A stretch of 64,000 nucleotides of DNA. Source: Methylobacterium sp. Leaf125 (GTDB lineage: Bacteria; Pseudomonadota; Alphaproteobacteria; Rhizobiales; Beijerinckiaceae). How positions within the stretch are numbered: position 1 is the stretch's first letter; each line of letters starts with the position of its first letter. Where the stretch lies: NCBI RefSeq assembly GCF_001423085.1, contig NZ_LMNU01000012.1, forward strand, positions 683,137 to 747,136. The letters are read 5' to 3'. Shown one piece after another: positions 8,239-21,175 of this stretch. The notes below the pieces were generated by a model that saw nothing but the letters and a program-made list of their open reading frames with translations, was not told where the DNA came from and did no database searches. A program made the position numbers and the translations under genes.

Positions 8239-8267
8239 ACCCCATCCTTCCCAACGACGAGGTCACC

Positions 8268-9959
8268 ATGCGCCAGGACGCGAATGCCAAGCCCTACGAT
8301 GCCGACGTCATCGTCGTCGGTGCCGGCCCCGTTGGCCTGGTTGCCGGCTGCGGCCTGCGCCACCACGGCGTGGATTGCCTGATCCTGGAAGAGCGGACCG
8401 AATTGCAGGCCTACTCGCGCGCCAACAACCTATGGGCGCGGCCACAGGAACTCCTGGCCGGCATCGGCCTCCGCGAGGCGCTCGCGGCGCAAGCCTACCC
8501 CATCCGCCTCGTCAACTTCTTCATCAACGGAACGCCGACCACGCCCATCGCGATCGATGACGTGGCCAGTCCGTACCCGCAGGTCCTCTACAGCGGACAG
8601 GACGTCATCGAGAAGACCTTGTCGGAGACGTTCGAGGGGCGCGGCGGGCGGCTGGCCCGGGGCCACAGGGTGACCGGCATCGCCCAGGACAGCGACGGCG
8701 TGACCCTCACACTTGGGAGGGGGGACGATGGTCCGGAACAGCACCTGCGCTGCCACTACGTCGTGGCCGCCGACGGCGCCAAGAGCACGGTGCGCCCCCT
8801 TCTCGACCTCGACTTCGAGCCTGAGCGATTCGAGGGGCGAATGAACCGGCAGGTCGATGCCCGGCTGTCCTGGCGTCGATCGCTGGAGCCCGACCAGCTT
8901 TGGTTCTTCTATTACGAGCGCGGCTTCTGCGGCGTGCTGCCGGTCTGGGGCGGCTACCATCGCCTCTTCTTCCTTGCGGACGATGCAGGCGTGCCCGACC
9001 GGGACCCGACCCTCGACGAGTTGCAAGCCCTGGCACGCGAGGTCACCGGAGACGAGACCCTCACGCTGACCGACCCACAATGGCTCACTCACAGCCGCTT
9101 CCAGTACGGCGTTTCGCCGGGCTACGGCCGCGGCCGGGTGTTCCTGGCCGGGGATGCCGGCCACCTGTCCCTGCCCATCGGCGGGCAGGGCATGAATGCC
9201 GGCCTGCACGACGGGGTCGAGATCGCCTGGCGGCTCGCCATGACGCTGCGAGGCGAGGCCGCGCCCGTCGTGCTGGACTCCTACGGCGTCGAGCGCGGCG
9301 GCGAACATGCCCGGCTCAGCGCGCAACAGGCGAAGGGCTTCCGCCGCACAGTCTATCGCGGCTCCCTGACGGATGCCGCACTCGGACTGGCGGCAAAGGC
9401 GATCCCGAGCCTCGGCGCCCTGCTCCAGGGAACGGACGACCTGCAGCAGATGAGCGTGCGCTATCCGGACAGTCCGCTGAACGAGGACCATCTCTCCGGG
9501 CCGACCCACCTGCTGCAACGCGGGCCGGCACCGGGCGAACGCGCGCCCGACGCCGAGGTGACGCATGCCGGGACGACGACCTCGCTGTTCCGGTTTCTCT
9601 ACAATCCGGATGGTTGGACAACGGGTTGGGCGCTGCTCTGCTTCGACGGTCGCTCATCGGACGCAGGCCCTTCGCTGGCGGAGGCCATCAACGCCGTGTC
9701 GCCCTGGGGGCACCTCCGCCCGCGCCTCGTCCTGGCGGGCCCGTCTCGCGCCATAGGGGACGTGCCCATGCTGTCGGACCTCGACGGCAAGGCACACGGG
9801 GCTTACGGCCTGGAGGGCCGGCCGGGTGTCGTGCTGATCCGCCCGGACGGGCATATCGCCTTCCGCGCCGCGGCCGAGCGGCACGACCGGCTGGCTGCTT
9901 ACTGTCACCGGATCTTCGGGACTGGTGCAGGTGTCTCGGGGTCGAGCGTCCAGGATTGA
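8268..9959 (+). CDS. FAD-dependent aromatic-ring monooxygenase, PheA/TfdB family
   Basis: The 563-residue flavoprotein has three family motifs: the FAD Rossmann GxGxxG in 'VIVVGAGPVGLVAGCGLRHH', the DG motif in 'YVVAADGAKSTVRPLL', and the GD motif in 'GRVFLAGDAGHLSLPIGGQG'. The C-terminal 120 residues, starting PGERAPDAEV, match the thioredoxin-like domain of phenol hydroxylase-type enzymes. It should hydroxylate a phenolic or polyketide-like substrate using NAD(P)H and oxygen. The ATG at 8268 has GACGAGG upstream; a GTG at 8235 overlapping the ABM stop is an alternative. The MarR-ABM-monooxygenase order suggests a detoxification or modification operon for one aromatic compound. Confidence 0.87.
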   Translation: MRQDANAKPYDADVIVVGAGPVGLVAGCGLRHHGVDCLILEERTELQAYSRANNLWARPQELLAGIGLREALAAQAYPIRLVNFFINGTPTTPIAIDDVASPYPQVLYSGQDVIEKTLSETFEGRGGRLARGHRVTGIAQDSDGVTLTLGRGDDGPEQHLRCHYVVAADGAKSTVRPLLDLDFEPERFEGRMNRQVDARLSWRRSLEPDQLWFFYYERGFCGVLPVWGGYHRLFFLADDAGVPDRDPTLDELQALAREVTGDETLTLTDPQWLTHSRFQYGVSPGYGRGRVFLAGDAGHLSLPIGGQGMNAGLHDGVEIAWRLAMTLRGEAAPVVLDSYGVERGGEHARLSAQQAKGFRRTVYRGSLTDAALGLAAKAIPSLGALLQGTDDLQQMSVRYPDSPLNEDHLSGPTHLLQRGPAPGERAPDAEVTHAGTTTSLFRFLYNPDGWTTGWALLCFDGRSSDAGPSLAEAINAVSPWGHLRPRLVLAGPSRAIGDVPMLSDLDGKAHGAYGLEGRPGVVLIRPDGHIAFRAAAERHDRLAAYCHRIFGTGAGVSGSSVQD

Positions 9960-10303
9960 GCGGTTCGAACCGGTCGGAGCAATCCGGACCGGGACGCCGC
10001 GGGGTCGATGCGGCATCTGCGCGGGGAGGGCCCACGATCGTCCGTTCCGCGCACTGCGAGCGCGGACGGGTCCCGCTCCGCCGCGACCGCACGAGATGTG
10101 ATCATGGCTGGCAGAATGCCGTCGTTCGGACGCATTCGGCCGGAGGAGCCGGATTCCGGACGTTGCCATCGCGTCCCTTGCCGCCCGGCGTCCGATCCGT
10201 CTGCGTCGTCGATGGTGACAGATCTTCCCGGGATACGCGCAGGGCTGGCGGCACGCATGACGCTCGCGGATTCAGCCCGTAAGGTGCGGCCTGGAGATTG
10301 AGC
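9960..10303. other. Intergenic region before the nitrile hydratase operon
   Basis: I see no gene, RNA or clear promoter. Open frames on both strands here have low-complexity Arg/Pro/Ser composition. A GGAG at 10293-10296 is the ribosome site for the next gene. Confidence 0.4.
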
Positions 10304-10945
10304 ATGGCGCACCATCACGATCACGATGACCATCCGCACGGAACGCACCCGGCGAGTGAACTCTCGCCGATGGAGTTGCGGGTTCGTGCCCTCGAATCCA
10401 TTCTCGTGGAGAAGGGCTACGTCGACCCGGCCGCCCTCGATGCGCTGATCGAGACCTACGAGACCCGAGTCGGACCTCATAACGGGGCCCGGGTGGTCGC
10501 ACGGGCCTGGGTCGATCCCGGCTTTCGCGCCCGCCTGCTGGCGGATGCAACCCCGGCCATGCACGAACTCGGGGTCGGCGGGCGGGGCGGTGAGCATATG
10601 GTCGTCGTCGCCAACACGCCCGAGGAACACAACCTCGTCGTCTGCACCCTCTGCTCCTGCTATCCCTGGCCTGTGCTCGGCCTGCCGCCGGTCTGGTACA
10701 AGTCGCCTCCCTACCGCTCGCGCGCCGTGATCGCGCCGCGTGCCGTCCTGGCCGAATTCGGCCTGACGCTCCCGGCTGCCCAGCGCATCCGCGTGTGGGA
10801 TTCCACCGCCGAGCTTCGCTACATGGTTCTGCCGATGCGCCCCGCTGGGACGGAGGAGCTGGACGAGCCCGCCCTCGCCGCCCTCGTCACCCGGGATTCC
10901 ATGATCGGCACCGGCCTCCCGCTGACCGCGGAACGGATCGCATGA
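10304..10945 (+). CDS. nthA: Nitrile hydratase alpha subunit, cobalt type
   Basis: The 213-residue protein hydrates nitriles to amides together with the beta subunit. It has the metal-binding motif CTLCSC (residues 114-119) followed by '[15 protein letters not shown]'. Thr in the second position marks the Co(III) class, whereas Fe types usually have Ser. Two of the Cys are normally oxidised to sulfinic and sulfenic acid. The N-terminus is unusually rich in His and Asp (eight His within residues 3-15). The ATG at 10304 has GGAG seven bases upstream; a TTG two codons earlier is less likely. The stop overlaps the beta start by four bases (ATGA). Confidence 0.95.
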   Translation: MAHHHDHDDHPHGTHPASELSPMELRVRALESILVEKGYVDPAALDALIETYETRVGPHNGARVVARAWVDPGFRARLLADATPAMHELGVGGRGGEHMVVVANTPEEHNLVVCTLCSCYPWPVLGLPPVWYKSPPYRSRAVIAPRAVLAEFGLTLPAAQRIRVWDSTAELRYMVLPMRPAGTEELDEPALAALVTRDSMIGTGLPLTAERIA

Positions 10946-11619
10946 ACGGGGGTCAGGATCTCGGCGGCATGCACGGCTTCGGTCCCGTCGCGCCGGAAAA
11001 GGACGAGCCGCGCTTCCATGCCGAATGGGAGAAGCGGGTGTTCGGCCTCGCGATGGCCATGGGTCTCTCCGGCACCTGGAACCTCGATGCGAGCCGGTCG
11101 GCCCGCGAAGCGCTGCCGCCGGGCGAGTACCTTACCTCCAGCTACTACGCGATCTGGCTCAAGGCCCTGGAACGCCAGGTTCAGCACCATGGCCTCGTCA
11201 CGCCCGAGGAGCTGTCCACCTGCACGGCGTCAGCCCCGGCTGCCCCGGTCAAGCGCGTCCTTCGGGGTGAGGAGGTGGCGCTGCTCTTCGCGCGAGGCTT
11301 CCCGAGCGACCGGCCCGTTCCCGACCCGGCGCGCTTCTCGCTGGGTGACCGCGTCCGCGCCCGGCGCATCAATCCGGTCGGACACACGCGGCTGCCGCGC
11401 TACGTTCGAGGTCATATCGGTACCGTCGAGGCGGTGCATGGCGGCTTCGTCTTCCCCGACACGAACGCGCAACTTGCCGGCGAGGCGCCGCAATGGCTCT
11501 ACACCGTCCGATTTTGCGGGCGTGACCTCTGGGGGGACCAGGCCGAACCCGGCCATAGCGTCTCGGTGAACGCCTTCGAGAGCTACCTGGAAGCCCTCGA
11601 ACCGGAACGGATCGCATGA
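10942..11619 (+). CDS. nthB: Nitrile hydratase beta subunit
   Basis: The 225-residue protein begins '[20 protein letters not shown]', the classic nitrile hydratase beta N-terminus. It ends with the SH3-like barrel: '[20 protein letters not shown]', '[20 protein letters not shown]' and '[13 protein letters not shown]'. It completes the heterodimer and contributes the Arg residues that contact the oxidised cysteines. The start is fixed by the ATGA overlap with alpha and the stop by an ATGA overlap with the activator gene, so all three are translationally coupled. Confidence 0.95.
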   Translation: MNGGQDLGGMHGFGPVAPEKDEPRFHAEWEKRVFGLAMAMGLSGTWNLDASRSAREALPPGEYLTSSYYAIWLKALERQVQHHGLVTPEELSTCTASAPAAPVKRVLRGEEVALLFARGFPSDRPVPDPARFSLGDRVRARRINPVGHTRLPRYVRGHIGTVEAVHGGFVFPDTNAQLAGEAPQWLYTVRFCGRDLWGDQAEPGHSVSVNAFESYLEALEPERIA

Positions 11620-11960
11620 GCACCGATCGAATTCCCCTGGACGACGCCGCTGCCCCGGTCTTTGCGGAGCCCTGGGAGGCACAGGCCTTCGCCCTCGTGG
11701 TGGCGCTGCACGATCAGGGGCTGTTCGACTGGAGCGAGTGGGCAGAGGCGCTGGGGGCGCAGACGCGGCGAACCGGGCAGGCCGCGGACTATGCCGCCTG
11801 GCTCTCGACCCTCGAAAGCCTGCTCGCAGCACGCGGGGTCGCGCCGCCCGAGCTCCTCGCCGAGCGCCGAGCGGCCTTCGCCCGAGCCGCTGTCGCGACA
11901 CCGCACGGCGAGCCGATTCTCCTGGCGAACGATCCGCTCTCAGTCGCCCTCCCGGGATGA
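11616..11960 (+). CDS. Nitrile hydratase activator/accessory protein (small, P14K-like)
   Basis: The 114-residue protein resembles the N-terminal half of the beta subunit: 'FAEPWEAQAFALVVALHDQG' followed by LFDWSEWAEALG, and a helix with 'LAARGVAPPELLAERRAAFARA'. Small proteins of this type next to Co-type nitrile hydratases act as self-subunit-swapping chaperones that deliver a cobalt-loaded alpha subunit. The role is inferred by family and position. No amidase, nitrilase or cobalt transporter follows; 261 empty bases separate it from the convergent TRAP operon. Confidence 0.88.
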   Translation: MSTDRIPLDDAAAPVFAEPWEAQAFALVVALHDQGLFDWSEWAEALGAQTRRTGQAADYAAWLSTLESLLAARGVAPPELLAERRAAFARAAVATPHGEPILLANDPLSVALPG

Positions 11961-12221
11961 CGGCCCGAGGTGCTGCTGTTCCGGCCCCGCGCTTGGGCTC
12001 GCAGGCCGGGCGAGGCTGAAACGGAATGGTGTCCTGACGTCTGACGCAACCGCCGCAAGAGCCGGACGGGTACCTGAAGCGTCGTTCCAAATTCGAACCG
12101 CCCGATCGGCCGCCGTGATCTCGGCTCGTTCACTCGAGCGTCCCGCCTCCAGACTTGAGGACCACGGCTCGCGAGCATCCGGCCGGCGCGTCGCGGTGGA
12201 CGCGTCGGCCAGACGCGCTGG

Positions 12222-15273
<3,052 letters not shown>

Positions 15274-15317
15274 CGGACCTTGGTGGGTTCGAGGGCTGTG
15301 AAGGGCTTATGTCTGGC

Positions 15318-15956
15318 TCAGGCCTTGGGCGCCGGCTTCGGACCCGCCTTGGGATCGGCCGCGAAGGCTGTCTTCGCGGGCTCGCCCGCGAGTTCCGCCA
15401 CGAGGCGCTCGGCCTCCGATTCGGCGGCAGCGTGATGACCGCCCGCGCTCGTCGTGTCCTCGATCCGGCCGGACAGGATGAGCAGGCGCTTGATCAGCTC
15501 GGAGAGCCACTGCAGCCCGAGCAGGACGAAGCCGACGAGGATCAACCCCTTGGCTGGCCAGATCAGCAATCCACCCGCGTTGGTGGAGACTTCGCCGGAA
15601 TTATAAGAGTTCAGGAAGAACGGCACCACCAGCCAGATCATGACCGCAAGGAACGGCAGCAGGAAGAATAAGTGTCCAAACACGTCGACAAGGTCACGTC
15701 CGCGTTTCGACAGCCGGCTCGAAAGGATGTCGATGCGAATATGCTCGTTGTCCTTGAGGGTCCAGGCCGCGCACAGCATGAAGACGGCACCGAACAGGTA
15801 CCATTGCAGCTCGAGCCACGCGTTCGAGGACGTGCCGAACAGCTTGCGCACGATCGCATTCAAGGTGGAGACGATGACCGCAGCCACGATCGCCCAGGCG
15901 GCGATCTTACCGATGCGCTCGTTGAGCACGTCGATCCAGCGGCTCAAGCGGAGCAT
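15318..15956 (-). CDS. TRAP transporter small permease (DctQ)
   Basis: The 212-residue protein has four predicted transmembrane helices, starting near IGKIAAWAIVAAVIVS and including the family pattern 'AWLELQWYLFGAVFMLCAAW' then TLKDNEHIRID. A hydrophilic tail ends Lys/Pro/Ala-rich. The GAGGAGG just upstream fits the ATG at 15956 with seven-base spacing; it abuts the ATG at 15962, so the downstream start is preferred. First gene of a dctQ-dctM-dctP operon, 111 bases downstream of nhaA. Confidence 0.88.
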   Translation of the reverse strand: MLRLSRWIDVLNERIGKIAAWAIVAAVIVSTLNAIVRKLFGTSSNAWLELQWYLFGAVFMLCAAWTLKDNEHIRIDILSSRLSKRGRDLVDVFGHLFFLLPFLAVMIWLVVPFFLNSYNSGEVSTNAGGLLIWPAKGLILVGFVLLGLQWLSELIKRLLILSGRIEDTTSAGGHHAAAESEAERLVAELAGEPAKTAFAADPKAGPKPAPKA

Positions 15957-16072
15957 GCGCATCCTCCTCACGGGGTCGTTATTCGACGCCCTTCCATGCT
16001 TCCTAGCGCGAAGCTCGGCCGAGATCAGCACACGATGAGAGATTTTACAGTCTTTGTTACAGTTGCGGGGCT

Positions 16073-17281
16073 CTAAGCAGGGGTCTCGTGCCGCTTCCCG
16101 GCAATCGCGATCCGATCGGCCTTGGACGCGAGGAGGAGGACGAGGGCACCGGCGACCATGCATGTACCCGAGCCGAGCAGGACACCGATCTTCACCTCGG
16201 CCTCGAGTTCGGGGCTGCTCGCAAAAGCCAGGAGGCCGACGAACAGGCTCATGGTGAAACCGACGCCGCACAGGAGCGACAAGCCGTAAACCTGCCACCA
16301 GCCCGCATGGGCGGGGCGCTGCGCCAGACCGAGCTTGACCGCTGCGAGGACCGCTCCGAACACGCCGGCCTGCTTGCCCAGAAACAATCCGAGCGCCACG
16401 CCCAGCGTGACCGGGTCGAGCAGCATCTGCGTGCTCATGCCCGCGAACGAGACACCGGCATTGGCAAAGCCGAACACCGGCAGCACCAGATAGGCGGACC
16501 ACGGGTGGATGGCGTGCTCAAGCGTGTGCAGGGGCGAGATCGGATCGTCCGGCTCACCGAGACTGAGGCGCAGGGGGATCGTCAGGGCGAGGAGGACGCC
16601 CGCGATGGTGGCGTGAATGCCGGACTTGAGCACCAGGAACCACAGCACCGCCCCCAGGACCAGGTAGGGCGTCAGGCGTTTGACCCCGGCCCTGTTCATG
16701 CCGAACAGGACCGCGAAGACGGCGGCCGCTCCGCCGAGCATCGGCAGCGACAGGTCGGCGGTGTAGAACGCCGCGATGATGACGACCGCGCCGAGATCGT
16801 CGATGATGGCGAGCGCGGTCAGGAAGATCTTGAGCGAGACCGGGACGCGCGATCCCAGAAGGGCGAGTACACCCAGCGCGAAGGCGATGTCGGTGGCTGT
16901 CGGGATCGCCCAGCCGCGCAGGGTCTCGGGCGAGTGCCGGTTCACCGCGACGTAGACCAGCGCCGGGGCGAGCATGCCACCGAGGGCGGCGATGCCGGGA
17001 AGGAGCCGGTCCGGCCAGGTCCGCAGGCGTCCGTCGAGGACCTCGCGCTTGATCTCCAGGCCGACCAGCAGGAAGAATACCACCATCAGGCCGTCGTTGA
17101 TCCAGTGCAGGATGCTGAGGCCGCCGACGTAGGTCTTGAGGGTGGAAAAGTACGCGTCGGACCAAGCGGAATTCGCGATCGCCAAGGCGAGGGCCGCGCT
17201 CGCCATCAGGATCATGCCGCCGCTGGCTTCACTCGTCAGGAAGCTGCGCAGGACCGAGACGGGGCGAAAGTGACGTGGCAT
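16073..17281 (-). CDS. nhaA: Na+/H+ antiporter NhaA
   Basis: The 402-residue inner-membrane protein has about twelve hydrophobic segments and the NhaA signatures: '[20 protein letters not shown]', '[20 protein letters not shown]', and '[19 protein letters not shown]' carrying the paired Asp of the ion site. It exchanges one Na+ for two H+ and raises pH/salt tolerance. The ATG at 17281 begins [15 protein letters not shown]; open sequence further upstream is not NhaA-like. It precedes the Na+-coupled TRAP operon on the same strand, which is functionally sensible but may be coincidental. Confidence 0.95.
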   Translation of the reverse strand: MPRHFRPVSVLRSFLTSEASGGMILMASAALALAIANSAWSDAYFSTLKTYVGGLSILHWINDGLMVVFFLLVGLEIKREVLDGRLRTWPDRLLPGIAALGGMLAPALVYVAVNRHSPETLRGWAIPTATDIAFALGVLALLGSRVPVSLKIFLTALAIIDDLGAVVIIAAFYTADLSLPMLGGAAAVFAVLFGMNRAGVKRLTPYLVLGAVLWFLVLKSGIHATIAGVLLALTIPLRLSLGEPDDPISPLHTLEHAIHPWSAYLVLPVFGFANAGVSFAGMSTQMLLDPVTLGVALGLFLGKQAGVFGAVLAAVKLGLAQRPAHAGWWQVYGLSLLCGVGFTMSLFVGLLAFASSPELEAEVKIGVLLGSGTCMVAGALVLLLASKADRIAIAGKRHETPA

Positions 17282-17846
17282 GGTCGTGCGTCTCCGTCGC
17301 TGGCGGCCCGACCAGCGAAGAAGCCTGCGGATCCGATCTTCGGACCATGCACCCACGGGTTCTATGCCATCGGCAGGCCCGATCTCGCAACACGCTGCCT
17401 GGCGAACCGTCGGACGGATCGAGGCAGGCCGATCCGGCCGCGCGGTTCCTCGCACCGATCGAGATCCTGGAGAGCAGATGCCGATTCTCGTCGGATCGGC
17501 GAAGGCGCGCCCAGGCTGACCCCGGCAAAGGCCGCGTGGAGGCACCTCTCGGAAGCAGGTTTTCCGATCTTCCGGCGACCTTACCGCGCTAAGCACGGAC
17601 CCTGTCCGGGCGACGGCGGCCGAGCCGCTGGCTCCGAAGCCTCGAGGCCGTGACAGGTCCATGACCCGGCGCATCCGATCCCTCGCGAAGGGCAGGGGCG
17701 GGACGCGCGTGGGAACAGCTGAGGATGGGAGCCCGAAGCGATGACGCCGCTGGCCGATCCGACAGGGTTCCATGACCAAAGCGGCGACGAGCCGGTCGCA
17801 GACGCGTCAGCAGCGTCGTCAGGAATTTGCAGGGCACCGAAGGGGA
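17282..17846. other. Intergenic region upstream of nhaA
   Basis: These 565 bases hold no supported gene. They must include the nhaA promoter on the reverse strand. I looked for an nhaA-type riboswitch or a clear -35/-10 pair and could not establish either. Confidence 0.4.
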
Positions 17847-17938
17847 TGGCGGAGACGGAGGGATTCGAACCCTCGATACCCCTTTCGGGGTATGCTCATT
17901 TAGCAAACGAGTGCCTTCAGCCGCTCGGCCACGTCTCC
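17847..17938 (-). tRNA. tRNA-Ser (anticodon GCU)
   Basis: Read on the reverse strand, the acceptor arms GGAGACG and CGTCTCC pair fully, followed by discriminator G and a genome-encoded CCA at 17849-17847. The anticodon arm has loop TTGCTAA (anticodon GCU, serine AGC/AGU codons). A long variable arm built on TACCCC-GAAA-GGGGTA is typical of class II tRNA-Ser, and the T arm contains GGTTCGAATCC. Length is 88 bases plus discriminator and CCA. Confidence 0.97.
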
Positions 17939-18111
17939 GCAGGCGGTCGATCTAGAATTTCGGATGGGGCGGGTCAAGCTGCGATTGGCGCGGCGGCCGG
18001 GAAATCGATGCCTTCCGGGCGGGCGTGCCGTCGGGGCCACAGGCCCGGTGGATGCCCCGGCACGGCTGATCCGGGCAGGGCGGGGCGGCCTCTCCCAGCC
18101 GCCGCGCCGTC

Positions 18112-19680
18112 TCAGGCGCTGGCACGGTCTTGGGAGCTGGCACGGTCTTGGGCGCTGGGGAGGCGCTTGCGCTGGACCTTGCCGTTGGCGGTCCGCGGCA
18201 GTGCGTCGAGGAAGCGGACTTCGCGGGGGCACTTGTAGGTCGCGAGCCGATCGAGGCACCAGGCCATGATATCGTCGGCGTCCATCACGACATCGGGCTT
18301 CGGGACGACGAAGGCGGTGATGACGCTGAGGTCGGCCCGAACCGCCATCTCCGCGACACCGACCTCGGCGACGCCGGGATGCTCGATCAGGACCCCCTCG
18401 ATCTCGTTCGGCGAGACGCGGTAGCCGAACGCGTTCATGAGGTCGTCGTTGCGGCCGTGGAAGGTCAGGTAGCCCTCCGCATCGAGGCTCGCGAGGTCGC
18501 CACCCACGAACCACGCGCCGCGCATCACCGCGGCCTCCTCCTCGGGCCGGTTCCAGTAGCCCAGCATCAAGCCGGGCTCGGAGCGGTGGATGGCGAGGAG
18601 CCCGACCTCTCCCGGCGGCAGCGGATCCGCCGGCCCCTCGGCCGGCAGGATCGCGACGCGGCGCCCGGGCTGCGGCTTGCCGGGCGAGCCGGGGCGCACG
18701 GGAATCGTCGGGCCACTCGAGACGTAGGTCGAGCACTCGCTCATCCCGAGGGCTTCGTAGAGGGGCTTTCCGGTCGCCTCGGTCCAGGCTGCGAGGAGCT
18801 CGGGCGACAAGGCCTCCCCCGCCGTCACCCCGTGGCGCAGGGTGCCGAGATCGACGGCGCCGAGATCGGCATATTTCAGGATCTGGCGGTAGAGGCTCGG
18901 CACGGCGGCGAACAGCGTTGCCCGATGACGGGCGATCAGGGTCGGCCAGATCGCCGGATCGCGCGGCCCGTCGTAGAGCACCGCCGTGGCGCCGCAGGCC
19001 CAGGGATCGGTGATCCCGACGCCCAGCGTGTAGGTCCAGTTCATCGTACCCGCATGGAGCATGACGTCGTGCTCCGACAGGCCGAGCCAGTGCGCATGCA
19101 TCGGCCGGCGCCCGCGGATGGCCCGATGGGCGTGCAGAACGCCCTTGGGCCGGCTCGTCGTCCCGGAGGTGTAGACCAGGGTCGCGGGATCCTCGGCCCG
19201 GGTGTCCGCGTAGTCGGGCAGTGCCGGGCCGGTCTTCATCGCGGCGATGTCGTCGGACCGGAGCAGGATGCGGTCCCCGAGTCCGGCCGGATCGATGGAA
19301 TGGCCCGCCCCCACGACCACGACGGACGCGCCGGCATTCTCCATCAGGAACGCGGCCTCGGGCTCGGTCAGCTGAGGTGAGGAGGGCAGGGCCACGAGGC
19401 CGGCGGCCAGCGCGCCGAAGTAGACCAGCACGTAGTCCGCCTCGTTGCCCATGCGGATCATGACGCGCGCGCCGGGCGCGAGGCCGAGGGCGCGGAGCCC
19501 GGCGCCGATGCCCCGGACCGCCCGATCGACCTCGCCGAACGTCAGGCTGCGAACGTCGTCGCCGGCGCCCGCCATGATGAGCGCCGTCTTGTCGGCACGC
19601 AGGCGGGCATTCTCGGCAAGGCAGAAGCGCGCGCCGTTGAACGGCGGGGCCTCGGCGGCGGCGGCGAAGGATGAGGTCAA
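18112..19680 (-). CDS. AMP-forming acyl-CoA/benzoate-CoA ligase family enzyme
   Basis: The roughly 522-residue enzyme belongs to the ANL superfamily. It has the P-loop 'LVYTSGTTSRPKGVLHAHRA', the A5-like 'YEALGMSECSTYVSSGP', the hinge region 'FHGRNDDLMNAFGYRVSPNE' and the catalytic Lys region RTANGKVQRKRL near the C-terminus. It activates a carboxylic acid as acyl-AMP then acyl-CoA; the chain or ring specificity is not readable. The TTG at 19680 has GGAG seven bases upstream and begins LTSSFAAAAE; a GTG at 19740 would add 20 residues. The C-terminus carries a short near-repeat (AQDRASSQDRASA). No pathway partner is adjacent. Confidence 0.88.
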   Translation of the reverse strand: MTSSFAAAAEAPPFNGARFCLAENARLRADKTALIMAGAGDDVRSLTFGEVDRAVRGIGAGLRALGLAPGARVMIRMGNEADYVLVYFGALAAGLVALPSSPQLTEPEAAFLMENAGASVVVVGAGHSIDPAGLGDRILLRSDDIAAMKTGPALPDYADTRAEDPATLVYTSGTTSRPKGVLHAHRAIRGRRPMHAHWLGLSEHDVMLHAGTMNWTYTLGVGITDPWACGATAVLYDGPRDPAIWPTLIARHRATLFAAVPSLYRQILKYADLGAVDLGTLRHGVTAGEALSPELLAAWTEATGKPLYEALGMSECSTYVSSGPTIPVRPGSPGKPQPGRRVAILPAEGPADPLPPGEVGLLAIHRSEPGLMLGYWNRPEEEAAVMRGAWFVGGDLASLDAEGYLTFHGRNDDLMNAFGYRVSPNEIEGVLIEHPGVAEVGVAEMAVRADLSVITAFVVPKPDVVMDADDIMAWCLDRLATYKCPREVRFLDALPRTANGKVQRKRLPSAQDRASSQDRASA

Positions 19681-19801
19681 GCGCGGGCTCCGTGGCGACC
19701 CGCGCAAGGAAGCCGAAAGCGGGCGCCCCGACAAGGGCACCCGCTTCCCTGTTCCCGGCTTGGTGCCCCGCGGCGCGGCGCGCTCCTAGCCAGCGAACGC
19801 C

Positions 19802-21175
19802 TCAGCCGGCGATCTCCTTGGCGGCGACCAGCATCTCCTTCATGGCTTCCGCGGCAGCCTGGTAGGCGGGGGTGCCGACATCCCAGTTGCTGACCTTCAG
19901 GGCTTCCAGCATCTTGCTGGCCTCTGCGAAGGCCTTGCTCTCTGCCGCCACCAACCGGGCGAAGGCGGGGTGGGCGGCAGGAGCGGTCCCGGCCAGGTCG
20001 GTCTTCAGGCTCCGGCCGGGCTGTCCCGACAGGGTGGCCAGGGTCGCGTCCGGCTGCGCCATGCCGACGAGAACCCGCGCGAGCTTGCGCTTCCAGGCGC
20101 CGATATCGGCCGGCAGACGCACCAGGGCGTAGACCGGTACGTCGCGGGCATTGGTGTTCAGCGCCGTCTGGCCGGTGGCCTCGGCGCGCACGAGGCGGCT
20201 CGTGATCTTCTCGATCTCCTCGTGGGTCTTCGCGGCCTTCGCGGCGATGTTCTGCACGCTGGTCGAAATTTCCGAGGTGGCCGCCCGCTGCTGTCCCAGC
20301 ATCTGCGAGATCGCCTGGTTCAGGTCGCTGGCCTGGGCGATGCGGGCATTCGTCTCGACGATCCGATGTTCGAGGTGATCGACGATGGTGCGGCCCGTGG
20401 TGACGGCACTGCGGCTCTCGTGAACCGCCTCCGAGATCGCCCCCATCTCGGCGGTGAGGGTGCTCAGCAGCCCGCGGATCTCCCCGGTGGACTTGGCGGT
20501 CTGGGCGGAGAGCGACTTGACCTCGGCGGCGACCACGGAGAACCCGCGACCGGCCTCGCCCGCCCGGGCGGCCTCGATCGTGGCGTTGAGGGCCAGGAGA
20601 TTGGTCTGCGCCGAGATCGCCGCGATGGTGGTGGCCATCACCTCGATCTGGGCGATGGCGCGCTCCAGGACGATGACGCGATCGGAGATCTGGGACGTCC
20701 GGGCATCGATCTCGTGCATCGCCGTGCGCGCCTTCTGCGCGTCCTGGATGCAGGCCTGGGTCTCCGCGAGGGCATCCCGCGCGACGGTTACGACCGTCTC
20801 GGACGTCTGGGCCACCTCCGCCACGGACGCCGCCATCTCCTCGGCGGCGCCCGCGATCGTCTGGGTGGCGCTCGCCACCTCACCGACGTCGTAGGTCATC
20901 CAGCCCGTGTTGGTTGCCGCCTCCGACGCTTCGCGAGCGACGGTGGCGGTGGTGCCCAGGCTGCGCAGGAGGTCGGCTTCGCGATCGGCGTGCAACCGCT
21001 CGATCGCGGCGCGGAGCGGCCCCTCGGGCAGATCGACCGATGCGAGATTTTGGCTCACCATCAGCGATTCGACGGCCTGCACCAGACGGGCTTCGTCTCG
21101 GATCTGAGCGGCCTCCGGCGCCGCTTCGGTGACGGGTGGCTTCGTGGTGGAACGGGCGAAGGGAAGGCCGAGCAT
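19802..21175 (-). CDS. Soluble methyl-accepting chemotaxis protein
   Basis: The 457-residue protein has no transmembrane segment, so it is a cytoplasmic receptor. The signalling tip reads '[20 protein letters not shown]' followed by [21 protein letters not shown]. The first 80 residues, starting [14 protein letters not shown], are not a recognised sensor domain. A C-terminal domain of about 130 residues ('[20 protein letters not shown]') follows the helical hairpin, in the position where CZB zinc-binding domains sit, but I do not see the CZB His/Cys ligands. The stimulus is unknown. It is monocistronic, with a 589-base gap upstream. Confidence 0.88.
   Translation of the reverse strand: MLGLPFARSTTKPPVTEAAPEAAQIRDEARLVQAVESLMVSQNLASVDLPEGPLRAAIERLHADREADLLRSLGTTATVAREASEAATNTGWMTYDVGEVASATQTIAGAAEEMAASVAEVAQTSETVVTVARDALAETQACIQDAQKARTAMHEIDARTSQISDRVIVLERAIAQIEVMATTIAAISAQTNLLALNATIEAARAGEAGRGFSVVAAEVKSLSAQTAKSTGEIRGLLSTLTAEMGAISEAVHESRSAVTTGRTIVDHLEHRIVETNARIAQASDLNQAISQMLGQQRAATSEISTSVQNIAAKAAKTHEEIEKITSRLVRAEATGQTALNTNARDVPVYALVRLPADIGAWKRKLARVLVGMAQPDATLATLSGQPGRSLKTDLAGTAPAAHPAFARLVAAESKAFAEASKMLEALKVSNWDVGTPAYQAAAEAMKEMLVAAKEIAG

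Noticed and set aside
17282..17846. A possible nhaA-type or sodium riboswitch upstream of nhaA
   Set aside because: No conserved pseudoknot or motif pattern could be recognised by eye. An Infernal search would decide it.
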